Source: Bradyrhizobium iriomotense (lineage in GTDB: Bacteria; Pseudomonadota; Alphaproteobacteria; Rhizobiales; Xanthobacteraceae). Taken from it: 64,000 nucleotides of DNA. This document shows positions 1 through 8,113 of this stretch, in pieces. The stretch's first letter is position 1, and every line of letters begins with the position of its first letter. Both the position numbers and the translations under genes were made by a program. The stretch is taken from assembly GCF_030160715.1 (NCBI RefSeq), contig NZ_BSOW01000003.1:124001-188000 (forward strand), written 5' to 3'. Below the pieces are notes generated by a model. That model saw only the letters and a list, made by a program, of their open reading frames with translations. It did not search any database and was not told the DNA's origin.

Positions 1-303
1 CTCGAACCGCTTGCGCCGGATCAGGAGGATGATCGGGAAGTCGAGGCCGCGGCGCCGCATCAGGTTGATCAGGGCGGCGGTCTTGCCTTCCAGCCCTTTC
101 TTGCCCCAGTCGACCACCATGCAGCCGATCGCAGCGTCCGTCTGCACCGCGATTTCGGCATCCTCGAGCTTGCGGGCCCTGACGACCTCGAAGCCGGAGC
201 GCTGGATCTCCTCGATGATCTGGTTGAAGCGGATGCCCTCGAGGTCGTCGGCATCGAACACAGGGGCTGCGAACAGGAAGTTGAAGCGCTTGAAATAGTC
301 CAT
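1..303 (-). CDS. Orn/Lys/Arg decarboxylase, N-terminal fragment
   Basis: The reverse strand from an ATG at 303 reads MDYFKRFNFLFAAPVF and stays open to the window edge for about 100 codons. It matches the start of PLP-dependent ornithine/lysine/arginine decarboxylases, whose N-terminal flavodoxin-like wing domain contains the visible segments IGCMVVDWGKKG and RRRGLDFPIILLIRRK. The PLP-binding core lies outside the window, so the substrate cannot be judged. It lies 66 bp downstream of the Lrp/AsnC gene on the same strand. The family call is from recognition of the wing domain only. The gene is cut by the window edge and is not broken as far as can be seen. Confidence 0.75.
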   Translation of the reverse strand, partial: MDYFKRFNFLFAAPVFDADDLEGIRFNQIIEEIQRSGFEVVRARKLEDAEIAVQTDAAIGCMVVDWGKKGLEGKTAALINLMRRRGLDFPIILLIRRKRFE

Positions 304-369
304 GGTGGGTCCCGAACATGCGAAGCTCACAGCTCTCGGCATATTCGATGACAGTTAGATGACAGAGGT

Positions 370-927
370 CTACCGCTTCATCTCGCCGAACACCACGGTC
401 GGCACGGCGCGGTTGACGACTTCGCGCAGCGCGAAGCTCGATTGCACCCGGGCGACGCGCGGCAGGCGCGACAGCTCGGTTCGGTGGATGCGCTCGAAAT
501 CCTGGATGTCGCGCGCGAGCACGATCAGGATGTAGTCGTCGGTGCCCGACATCAGGAAGCAGCGCACGACGGAGGGGCATTTCACCACCTCGGCCTCGAA
601 GGCCTTCAGCGCCTCCTCGCTCTGGCTCTCCAGCGCGATTCGCACCAACACCGTCGTGGTGAGGCCGAATTGCCCGAGATCGAGCGCGGCTTGGTAGCCG
701 TGGATATAGCCGTCATCCTCCAGCGCCTTCTGCCGCCGCGCCAGCGCCGTGCTCGACAGGCCGACCTTGTTGGCGAGCTCGGTGTGACTGGCTCGCGCAT
801 TGGTGGTGAGTTCCGCGAGGATGGCGAGATCTTTTCGGTCGAGGGCCAAGGTTTCGTTTCCAGCGTGGAAGGGGCAATCGGCGCCGGAAACCGGCGTCGG
901 GGTGCCGAAACTAGCCGATATTTGCAC
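370..927 (-). CDS. Lrp/AsnC family transcriptional regulator
   Basis: This is an Lrp/AsnC protein: an N-terminal winged helix-turn-helix around LDRKDLAILAEL to ALEDDGYIHGY, then a RAM ligand-binding domain ending in REVVNRAVPTVVFGE. It is divergent from alanine dehydrogenase (66 bp between the starts), the usual arrangement for an Lrp-type activator of ald that senses amino acids. Direct control of ald is inferred. The start is uncertain. The 927 codon is GTG without a clear ribosome site. A TTG at 849, just before ALDRKDLAIL and preceded by a purine-rich stretch, would give a more typical family N-terminus of about 159 residues. Confidence 0.88.
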   Translation of the reverse strand: MQISASFGTPTPVSGADCPFHAGNETLALDRKDLAILAELTTNARASHTELANKVGLSSTALARRQKALEDDGYIHGYQAALDLGQFGLTTTVLVRIALESQSEEALKAFEAEVVKCPSVVRCFLMSGTDDYILIVLARDIQDFERIHRTELSRLPRVARVQSSFALREVVNRAVPTVVFGEMKR

Positions 928-993
928 GAAACCAAACCGGCGCGGCCGTTAACATGAAGAGGAGAATCAAGACGTTAAGGTAAGGAGCTCGCT

Positions 994-2109
994 ATGCGCG
1001 TTGGTGTTCCCAAGGAGATCAAGGTGCACGAATATCGGGTCGGGCTCACCCCCGGAGCCGTTCGCGAATATGCCGCGGCCGGGCATGAGGTCTTGGTCGA
1101 AACCGGTGCGGGCGAGGGCATCGGCGCCTCCGACGATGTCTACCGCAAGGCGGGCGCCGCGATTGCGGGCAGCGCGCGCGAGATCTTTGCCAAGTCCGAG
1201 ATGATCGTGAAGGTGAAGGAACCGCAGCAGAGCGAGTGGACGCAGCTTCGCGAGAATCAGATCCTCTTCACTTATTTGCACCTCGCGCCGGATCCCGCGC
1301 AGACCAAGGGCCTGCTCGCCTCCGGCTGCACCGCCATTGCCTACGAAACCGTCACTGACGCGGGCGGCCACCTCCCTCTGCTCGCGCCGATGAGCGAAGT
1401 CGCTGGCCGTCTTGCGATCGAGGCGGCCGGCGCCGCGCTGAAGCGTTCGGCAGGCGGACGCGGCGTGCTGCTCGGCGGCGTGCCCGGCGTGCAGCCGGCG
1501 CTGGTCGTCGTGCTCGGCGGCGGGGTCGTCGGAACCCAGGCGGCACGCATGGCGGCGGGGCTTGGGGCAGAGGTCACCGTCATCGATCGTTCCATCCCGC
1601 GCCTGCGTCAGTTGGACGACATGTTCCTTGGTCGCGTGCGCACGCGTTTCTCCACGATCGAGTCCGTCGAGGACGAGGTGTTTTCCGCCGATGTCGTGAT
1701 CGGCGCGGTGCTGGTGCCCGGCGCGAGCGCTCCGAAACTGGTTACGCGTGCGATGCTCAAGTCGATGCGGCCGGGCGCCGTGCTGGTCGACGTTGCGATC
1801 GATCAGGGCGGCTGTTTCGAGACCTCGCGTCCGACGACCCACGCCGAGCCGACCTACGAGGTCGACGGCGTCGTGCATTACTGTGTCGCCAACATGCCGG
1901 GCGCGGTGCCGGTGACATCGAGCCAGGCGTTGAACAATGCCACGCTGCCGTTCGGGCTGATGCTCGCAGACAAGGGCTTTGCAGCCGCGCTCGAGAATCC
2001 GCATTTGCGCAACGGCCTCAACGTCTATCGCGGCCGTATCACCAACAAGGCGGTGGCGGAGAGTCTTGGTCTGCCGTTCTCGCCGGTCGAGAGCAGTCTT
2101 GCGGCGTGA
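994..2109 (+). CDS. ald: Alanine dehydrogenase
   Basis: NAD-dependent L-alanine dehydrogenase (L-alanine to pyruvate, ammonia and NADH), 371 residues, the normal family length. The start MRVGVPKEIKVHEYRVGLTP is a family hallmark. Lys75 in IVKVKEPQ and His96 in LFTYLHLA occupy the pyruvate-binding and acid/base positions known from the family. A Rossmann glycine motif GGGVVG lies at about 175-180, followed by AEVTVID. The ATG is preceded by AAGGAG at good spacing. The divergent Lrp/AsnC gene is the likely regulator. Role: alanine use as carbon and nitrogen source or redox balance; cytoplasmic. Confidence 0.96.
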   Translation: MRVGVPKEIKVHEYRVGLTPGAVREYAAAGHEVLVETGAGEGIGASDDVYRKAGAAIAGSAREIFAKSEMIVKVKEPQQSEWTQLRENQILFTYLHLAPDPAQTKGLLASGCTAIAYETVTDAGGHLPLLAPMSEVAGRLAIEAAGAALKRSAGGRGVLLGGVPGVQPALVVVLGGGVVGTQAARMAAGLGAEVTVIDRSIPRLRQLDDMFLGRVRTRFSTIESVEDEVFSADVVIGAVLVPGASAPKLVTRAMLKSMRPGAVLVDVAIDQGGCFETSRPTTHAEPTYEVDGVVHYCVANMPGAVPVTSSQALNNATLPFGLMLADKGFAAALENPHLRNGLNVYRGRITNKAVAESLGLPFSPVESSLAA

Positions 2110-2346
2110 CGGTGCCGTCACATCAGGCTTGATGATCACGCATTAGGCAAAATGCGTGGTCGCTCCCTAGTTGCAAATACTACAATATGCTCTGTTCGCA
2201 TCTCGCGCAAAAGTTCCTGTGCGTGCGAGAAAAATGCGATCACGGATCCGTTCACGTCGTCTCCAAATTTCCTCGAAATGGTCACATCCGGGTTAGGTTG
2301 CTGGCATTGATAGGCAGGATCCGAATCTTCGTGCGGAACAGTCCGA

Positions 2347-2661
2347 ATGCTTGGCGTTCTCATTCTCGTTCTGGTCGCCGCGATCTCGTTTGCGGCGGGC
2401 TATGTCACGCGCGATCGCATTTCGCGAAAGCGCCGCGCCAATTATCTGAAATGGGAACCGTACGTTCGATCGGGCAAACGGCCGGCGCAGCCGCCAGCGT
2501 TTCTCGTTCGCGCGCCGAAGCCTCAGGCGCCACGCATCAGCGCAGTCGATGGCGCAGGTTCAGCGCAGCCTCTTGCGCAACCGACCGTCTCGCAGGCGCC
2601 CGTCGCGCAGCCGCCGGCTGACGCCGAGCGCCGTCAGGTTCACGCTTTCGTCAGGCGGTAG
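2347..2661 (+). CDS. Small membrane-anchored hypothetical protein
   Basis: A 104-residue protein not recognised as a named family. It begins with one strongly hydrophobic segment (LGVLILVLVAAISFAAGYV, about residues 2-20) followed by basic residues RDRISRKRR, so an N-in single-pass anchor is likely. The rest is Pro/Ala/Gln-rich and probably disordered. Its last 22 bases overlap the 3' end of the opposite-strand monooxygenase gene. No strong ribosome site is visible. Reality is supported by the clear transmembrane plus positive-inside pattern; function is unknown. Confidence 0.5.
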   Translation: MLGVLILVLVAAISFAAGYVTRDRISRKRRANYLKWEPYVRSGKRPAQPPAFLVRAPKPQAPRISAVDGAGSAQPLAQPTVSQAPVAQPPADAERRQVHAFVRR

Positions 2662-4550
2662 TCGCCGAGATCAGGGTCGTGCGTCATCCGCCAGTAGTCC
2701 ACGAAGCGCCACGGCATCGCTGAGAACACCCGGCCGCTTGTGTTGCGGTAGTAGGTGGTCATGCCGGGATGGGTCCAGATCATCGCCTCGTGCTCGGCGT
2801 CGACCTTCCGGATGTAGTCGTCGTGCACATCCTGGCGGACGTCGATGGCGGCGACATCGTTTTCCATCATCTCGACGAGACAGGCCGAAATGTAGCGGCT
2901 CTGGCATTCCGACTGGAAGATCACGCTGCCGCCATGCGCCGGGCCGGAGTTCGGGCCAAGCATGCAGAAGAAGTTGGGGAAACCCGGGACCGTGAGGCCG
3001 AGAAACGCGGTCGGATTGTCGCCCGCCCAGGCGTCGCGGAGATTCCTGCCGTCGCGGCCGGTGATATCGAGACGGGCCGCCATCTCCGTGACCTTGAAGC
3101 CGGTCGCGACCACGATGATGTCGGCCGGACGGCTCTTGCCGTCCGATGTCACGATGCCATCGCGATCGACATGATCGACCGCGTCGGTGACCAGCTCGAC
3201 ATTTTCGCGCGTCAGCGTCTTGAACCAGTTGTTGTCGAGCAGGATGCGCTTGCCGTAAGGAGGATAAGTCGGCACGCATTTGGCGATCAGGTCGGGGCGG
3301 TCCCTCAGCTCCGACAGGATGAAGTCGGTCAGCTCCTGGCGATGCCGATCGTTACCCTTGTTCACCGCGCGCTCTGGATGCGGCCAGGCCGGATCCTTGC
3401 GCAGGAACGGCAACAGCCCGTCGCCATAGCGCCAGAACATGTTGAAGCGGTACCACTGCACGTAGAACGGCAGATGCGCAAGCAGCCAGCGCGCGCCCTC
3501 TGTGATTGGATCGGAATAGCCCTTCACCGGTCGCGCCCATTGTGCGGAGCGCTGGTAGACGGTGACGGAATCAACGCGGGATGCGATCGACGGCACGAGC
3601 TGCATCGCGGTCGCGCCCGTGCCGATGACCGCGACGCGCTTGCCGTCGATATTGATGTCGTTCGACCACAGCGCCGAATGGAGGATCCGGCCCTTGAAAT
3701 CCTCCTCGCCTTTGAAGCGGGCGCGGGAGGGATCGTTGAGCTGGCCTATCGCGCTGACGAGTGCCGTGGACTCGAATGTCTCTTCGCCGCTGCTCGTTCT
3801 CAGCGTCGAGATCCAGCGGCGCCTGCTCTCGTCCCATCGCGACGAGGTCAGTTGCGTGTTCAGCCGAAGATGCTTGCGGAGGCCAAACTCGTCGGCGACC
3901 TTCCTGAGGTAGTCGAGCAACTCCTCGCGCTGGCAGAAATAGCGCGTCCACGCGTTGCGCGCGCCGAAGGAGTAGGAATAGGAATGGTTCGGCGTGTCGA
4001 CGCCGCAGCCGGGATAGCGATTGATCCACCAGGTGCCGCCGAGCTCGGCGTTCTTCTCGACGATGGTGTAGGGGATGCCGAGATGACCGAGCGCCACGCC
4101 AAGCGCAATGGCGCAGACGCCGGCGCCGACGATCAGCACGTGCTGCTGCGCCGCTTGCGGCTCGGATGGACGTCTGCTCCAGCGCGCCTCGCGCGGCACA
4201 AAGCCCATCTCCTCGCGCATCAGCGGCGCATATTCCGGCGCGACATTCTCCCCGAGACAGGCACGCATCATCTTCAGGAGGAGTTCTTCGCTTGGATCGG
4301 CGATGACCGGTTTTGGCGTGCCATTGGCGAAGAGCTTCAAGACCGCGGCGCGGATTTCGTCCTGGACCTCCTTCGGAACGCCCGCCTCGGGGTCGGGAAT
4401 GAGGCGGATGTCGCGCTTGGGCAGGTATGGAGGCTCGAGCCAGCGCTCATTCCCCGTCATGTGAACCAGCACCATCAGGAGGCAGCGGATGTCGCCCTCA
4501 GCGATCGCCGAGGCGAGGTCGTGGTGCTGGCGCGGCAGTTCGATGTTCAT
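2640..4550 (-). CDS. Flavin-containing Baeyer-Villiger monooxygenase (HAPMO-type)
   Basis: FAD- and NADPH-dependent type I Baeyer-Villiger monooxygenase, about 636 residues. It has the type I fingerprint FKGRILHSALW (FxGxxxHxxxW), an FAD Rossmann motif GAGVCA near residue 142 (the last Gly is Ala), the GTWWINRYPGCGVD segment and an NADP Rossmann motif VIGTGATA. About 140 residues precede the FAD motif, as in 4-hydroxyacetophenone monooxygenase-type enzymes. It would insert oxygen next to a ketone; the substrate is not predictable. The ATG at 4550 gives a family-like N-terminus. A TTG at 4625 would add 25 residues but has no ribosome site. No operon partner is evident. Confidence 0.88.
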   Translation of the reverse strand: MNIELPRQHHDLASAIAEGDIRCLLMVLVHMTGNERWLEPPYLPKRDIRLIPDPEAGVPKEVQDEIRAAVLKLFANGTPKPVIADPSEELLLKMMRACLGENVAPEYAPLMREEMGFVPREARWSRRPSEPQAAQQHVLIVGAGVCAIALGVALGHLGIPYTIVEKNAELGGTWWINRYPGCGVDTPNHSYSYSFGARNAWTRYFCQREELLDYLRKVADEFGLRKHLRLNTQLTSSRWDESRRRWISTLRTSSGEETFESTALVSAIGQLNDPSRARFKGEEDFKGRILHSALWSNDINIDGKRVAVIGTGATAMQLVPSIASRVDSVTVYQRSAQWARPVKGYSDPITEGARWLLAHLPFYVQWYRFNMFWRYGDGLLPFLRKDPAWPHPERAVNKGNDRHRQELTDFILSELRDRPDLIAKCVPTYPPYGKRILLDNNWFKTLTRENVELVTDAVDHVDRDGIVTSDGKSRPADIIVVATGFKVTEMAARLDITGRDGRNLRDAWAGDNPTAFLGLTVPGFPNFFCMLGPNSGPAHGGSVIFQSECQSRYISACLVEMMENDVAAIDVRQDVHDDYIRKVDAEHEAMIWTHPGMTTYYRNTSGRVFSAMPWRFVDYWRMTHDPDLGDYRLTKA

Positions 4551-4770
4551 CAATCGTCTCGATTCGGCAAAAGTGACCGCGGTATCGCCAATCTGACCGA
4601 GCTTCGGCGGCGTGGCTTGGGCCAAGGCGCCGCGAGAAGAAAACTATCGCCCGCGCCTCACCCGGCAGAAGGAGTTTCCCCTCCCGGGCCCAAAAAAGCC
4701 AATCGGTTTCATTGCGCGGAGCGAGGGAAACGACGACATTCCAGCCACACAGCAGTGGATTGGTTTTGTG

Positions 4771-4989
4771 ATGGAACGCGCAGATTTCGAGCCTTTTGGC
4801 GAGCGCCTGGCCCCCGAAGGGGATGTCCAGCCGCAGTCGCGCGCCTCCAAATATCTGCTCTGGGCCGGCACCGGGGTGTTCTGGTCACTGGTGGGCGCCA
4901 TCGTGCTCGCCCGCGCTGCCTTCTTCGAGCCGGGGGTCTTCGATAGCTTTAGCCGTGTCGCCTCCCTCGCCAAGGGCCTGATCTTCTAG
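4771..4989 (+). CDS. Small single-pass membrane protein, hypothetical
   Basis: A 72-residue reading frame starting MERADFEPFGERLAPEG with one hydrophobic segment YLLWAGTGVFWSLVGAIVLA at about residues 28-47. The frame stays open upstream to 4612, but that extension overlaps the start of the divergent monooxygenase and looks non-coding, so the internal ATG at 4771 is preferred. There is no good ribosome site. Family unknown. It is called mainly on the transmembrane segment and acidic N-terminus. Confidence 0.42.
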   Translation: MERADFEPFGERLAPEGDVQPQSRASKYLLWAGTGVFWSLVGAIVLARAAFFEPGVFDSFSRVASLAKGLIF

Positions 4990-5183
4990 ATCCCTCTGTT
5001 CGTCTAGGTCCCTCTATCGGCTTAATTCAGTCCTGCCGGATTTCACGCGGCAGCGACGGCTTTTGCGGCGTGTGTGGAAGATTGGCGCCCAAGGACATTA
5101 CTTGCTTTCATAGGCCCTACTTGGAAATATATTACCCACTCACGCCATTCGGCGTATAAAATCTTCTCCTTCGGGAGATTTGA

Positions 5184-6242
5184 GTGGCCGATAACAAGAT
5201 ACCCTCCGCAGCCGGCGCAAGACCGGTCACCACCGCAAGCCGGCTGACAACGCTGATTCCTGGCGTTCTCCTGTGCATTGGCGTCGCCGGAATCTCAGCA
5301 AGCCTCGAAGGCGTCGAGCGACAGGTCTTCGCGCATCCCTATGTCGAGGCGCTCGTGATGGCGATCCTGCTCGGCATGGCCGTGCGCAGCTTTTGGAAGC
5401 CGTCGGAGCGCTGGCAGGCCGGCATCGCCTTCAGCGCCAAGCAGCTTCTCGAAGTCGCGGTGATGTTGCTCGGGGCCTCCATCAGCTTTGCCGCGATCGC
5501 CGCGTCCGGCGTGACGCTGCTCGCGGCGATCGCCGCCGTCGTCGTGGTCGCGCTCTGCGTCTCGTTCGGCTTGAGCCGTATGCTTGGCCTGTCCACAAGG
5601 CTGTCGATCCTGATCGCCTGCGGCAATTCCATCTGCGGCAACTCGGCGATCGCCGCCGTGGCGCCGATCATCGGGGCCAACAATGACGAGATCGCATCCT
5701 CGATCTCCTTCACCGCGATCCTCGGCGTGATGATGGTGCTGGGCCTGCCGCTGCTCATCCCGCTCCTGCAACTGACGGCGACGCAATATGGCATTCTCGC
5801 AGGGCTGACCGTCTACGCCGTGCCGCAGGTGCTCGCGGCCACCGTGCCGGCTGGGCTGGTCAGCACGCAGATCGGAACGCTGGTGAAGCTGATGCGCGTG
5901 TTGATGCTGGGGCCGGTCGTCGTCGGCCTTTCCCTCATTGCCTCGCGCCGGCAGGGCGGCACGAAGAAGACCAGCGTCGGCTTCTTCCGGCTCGTGCCCT
6001 GGTTCATCCTCGGCTTCCTCGCGCTCGCCACGCTCCGTTCGCTCGAGATCGTTCCCTCGACCGTCGTCGGTCCGGTGACGAAGATCACCAGCTTCCTCAC
6101 CGTCGTTTCCATGGCCGCGCTCGGCCTCGGCGTCGACGTGCGCGTGCTCGCCAATGTCGGAGGACGCGTGACGGCGGCGGTGACGCTGTCGCTGATGCTG
6201 CTGCTCGGGATCAGCATCGCACTGGTGCACTGGTTTAAGTAA
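5184..6242 (+). CDS. YeiH/UPF0324 family membrane protein (putative sulfate exporter)
   Basis: A 352-residue polytopic membrane protein of the YeiH/UPF0324 family, with about ten hydrophobic segments and family-typical blocks: AILLGMAVRSFWKPSERWQAG, ACGNSICGNSAIAAVAPII, and the C-terminal ALGLGVDVRVLANVGGR. The family is annotated as putative sulfate or anion exporters on limited evidence. The start codon is GTG (5184), preceded by a GGGAGA ribosome site. It is monocistronic, flanked by 194 bp upstream and a hairpin downstream, and convergent with the next ABC operon. Confidence 0.88.
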   Translation: MADNKIPSAAGARPVTTASRLTTLIPGVLLCIGVAGISASLEGVERQVFAHPYVEALVMAILLGMAVRSFWKPSERWQAGIAFSAKQLLEVAVMLLGASISFAAIAASGVTLLAAIAAVVVVALCVSFGLSRMLGLSTRLSILIACGNSICGNSAIAAVAPIIGANNDEIASSISFTAILGVMMVLGLPLLIPLLQLTATQYGILAGLTVYAVPQVLAATVPAGLVSTQIGTLVKLMRVLMLGPVVVGLSLIASRRQGGTKKTSVGFFRLVPWFILGFLALATLRSLEIVPSTVVGPVTKITSFLTVVSMAALGLGVDVRVLANVGGRVTAAVTLSLMLLLGISIALVHWFK

Positions 6243-6270
6243 GGTCGGGCTTCCGACGCGAACTCCTCTT

Positions 6271-6293
6271 CCTTCTCCCCTTGTGGGAGAAGG
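6271..6293. terminator. Hairpin between convergent genes, probable bidirectional terminator
   Basis: Perfect 9-bp arms CCTTCTCCC (6271-6279) and GGGAGAAGG (6285-6293) with a 5-nt loop, between the convergent YeiH and ABC ATPase genes. There is no long T-tract, so termination is inferred from position. The core also resembles a common rhizobial intergenic palindrome. Confidence 0.5.
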
Positions 6294-6329
6294 GATGCCA
6301 GCTCGCAAACCTCACGAAGGATCGCAGCG

Positions 6330-7202
6330 CTAAATCACGTCCGCCAGCGAATGGCCGTGCAGCTCGATGTTCAATCCCTGCATGCCCAGATCGTTGATCT
6401 CGCCGCCCATCGCCTTCAGGCTCTCCTCGCGGATCAGGGACATCAGCCCGCGGCGCAGCGCCAGGAATTCCGAGGACATCATCATCGATTGCTGCCGCGG
6501 CCGTTCCAGCGGAATCGGGATCTCCGCCTTGATCGAGCCGGGTCGCGCGGTCATGCAGTAGACGCGGTCGGAGAGGAAGATCGCCTCATCGATGTCGTGG
6601 GTGACGAATAGGACCGAGATCTTCAGCCGCTGCCACATGTTGGTGAGGATCTGCTGCATGATCACCCGGGTCTGCGCGTCCAGCGCGCCGAAGGGCTCGT
6701 CCAGCAGCAGCACCTTCGGCCCCGTCGCGAGCGCACGCACGATGCCGACGCGTTGCTTCATGCCGCCGGAGAGCTTTTCCGGATAATGCTTCTCGAAGGC
6801 CTCGAGGCCAGCGAGTCCGAGCAACGTGCGCGCGGCGCGCTCGCGCTGCGAGCGCGGCATGCCGCGCATCTTCAGGCCGAACTCGACATTCTCGCGCACC
6901 GTCTTCCAGGGAAACAGCGAATATTGCTGGAACACCATGCCGCGCTCGGCGCTCGGCCCGCTGACGCGTTCGCCGTCGACCGTGATGGTGCCGGTGGTGG
7001 GTTTGAGAAACCCCGCCACCGCATTCAGGAAAGTCGACTTGCCGCAACCCGACGGCCCGACGATCGAGACGAATTCGCCCGGCTTGACATGGATATGCGT
7101 GTTGGTGACGGCCTCGACCGATCCATCGATGGTCTCATAGCTCAGCGAAAAATTCTTGACCTCGATATGCCCCTGCGGTGTGGCGGTCGCGATCTCGCTC
7201 AT
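6330..7202 (-). CDS. ABC transporter ATP-binding protein (nitrate/sulfonate/taurine class)
   Basis: A 290-residue ATPase of the SsuB/TauB/NrtD class. It has Walker A GPSGCGKST, Q-loop VFQQYSLFPW, signature LSGGMKQRVGIVRAL, Walker B VLLLDEPFGALD and the H-loop VLFVTHDIDEA. The start MSEIATATPQGHIEVKNF at 7202 overlaps the permease stop by ATGA. It energises import of whatever the binding protein at 8110-9543 carries. It has a C-terminal extension of about 40 residues after the ATPase core (INDLGMQGLNIELHGHSLADVI at the end). Confidence 0.93.
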   Translation of the reverse strand: MSEIATATPQGHIEVKNFSLSYETIDGSVEAVTNTHIHVKPGEFVSIVGPSGCGKSTFLNAVAGFLKPTTGTITVDGERVSGPSAERGMVFQQYSLFPWKTVRENVEFGLKMRGMPRSQRERAARTLLGLAGLEAFEKHYPEKLSGGMKQRVGIVRALATGPKVLLLDEPFGALDAQTRVIMQQILTNMWQRLKISVLFVTHDIDEAIFLSDRVYCMTARPGSIKAEIPIPLERPRQQSMMMSSEFLALRRGLMSLIREESLKAMGGEINDLGMQGLNIELHGHSLADVI

Positions 7203-8113
7203 TTCGCCCTCCATGGCATCACGAGTTGACCGGCGCCGCGGATCAGCAGGCTCGATCCGAGGCCGAGCACGCCGATCGCGATCATGCCGAGCGCGATGTC
7301 GGCATATTGGACCAGCGAATAGGCCTCCCAGGTGAAGTAGCCAATGCCGTATTGCCCGGAGATCATCTCGGCTGCGATCAGCGACACCCACGCGACTCCC
7401 ATGCCGATGGTGAGGCCCGTGAAGATGTGCGGGAGCGAGGCCGGAAAATACACCTCGCGGAAGATCGAGCGCTCGCGCGCGCCCAGGCATTGCGCCGCGC
7501 GCACCAGCACGGGGTCGACCAGCGACATGCCGTGCAGCGTGTTGACCAGGATCGGGAAGAACGAGCCGAGGAAGGTGATGAAGACGATGCTCTGCTCGTT
7601 GGTCGGCCACAGCATGATCGCCATCGGTACCCATGCGATCGCCGGGATCGGCCGCAGCACTTCCGCAACCGGGAATACAATCTCATGGACCAGCTTGAAA
7701 CGGCCCATGATCAGCCCGAGCAGGACGCCGACAATGGCCGCCAGCGAGAAGCCGAAGAAGATGCGCCGGCAGCTCAAGAGGATGTGCAGCAGGAATTTCG
7801 GATCGTGGATCGCCTTGGTGAAGCTCGCATAGACCGCCAGCGGCGAGGGCACGTTGGTGAAGCGCACGAAGAACACGACGCGGTAGGTCGTGAGCAGATG
7901 CCAGACGAGCAGGAAGGCGGCGAGCGAGATCACGCCGATGGCGGTCGCGCGCAAGCTGTCCTGGTTGAGCCGGTACCAGCGCCCTGCCAGGGCGCCGAAC
8001 GAGGGCGGCGCGGGGGTCGGCGTCATGACTGGCACAGGCGTAGGCTCGGTAACGGCTGCGGCTGCCGGCATGGCGTCGTCCTGATGGCGCAGGATGGCGG
8101 GGCTGCTGCTCAC
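7199..8113 (-). CDS. ABC transporter permease (SsuC/TauC class)
   Basis: Inner-membrane permease of the BPD_transp_1 family, about 304 residues. It has an N-terminal Pro/Ala-rich stretch, a first membrane helix (AIGVISLAAFLLVWHLLTTY) and an EAA-type loop region VRAAQCLGARERSIFREVYFPASLPHIFTGL. The GTG at 8113 overlaps the stop of the binding-protein gene (GTGA), pointing to translational coupling. An ATG at 8071 would give 290 residues. The 3' end overlaps the ATPase start (ATGA). Class membership follows known SsuC/NrtB permeases; the substrate is not determined. Confidence 0.92.
   Translation of the reverse strand: MSSSPAILRHQDDAMPAAAAVTEPTPVPVMTPTPAPPSFGALAGRWYRLNQDSLRATAIGVISLAAFLLVWHLLTTYRVVFFVRFTNVPSPLAVYASFTKAIHDPKFLLHILLSCRRIFFGFSLAAIVGVLLGLIMGRFKLVHEIVFPVAEVLRPIPAIAWVPMAIMLWPTNEQSIVFITFLGSFFPILVNTLHGMSLVDPVLVRAAQCLGARERSIFREVYFPASLPHIFTGLTIGMGVAWVSLIAAEMISGQYGIGYFTWEAYSLVQYADIALGMIAIGVLGLGSSLLIRGAGQLVMPWRAK

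Noticed and set aside
4612..4770. N-terminal extension of the small membrane protein at 4771
   Set aside because: It would overlap the divergent monooxygenase start region and shows no protein-like features; the internal ATG is more plausible.
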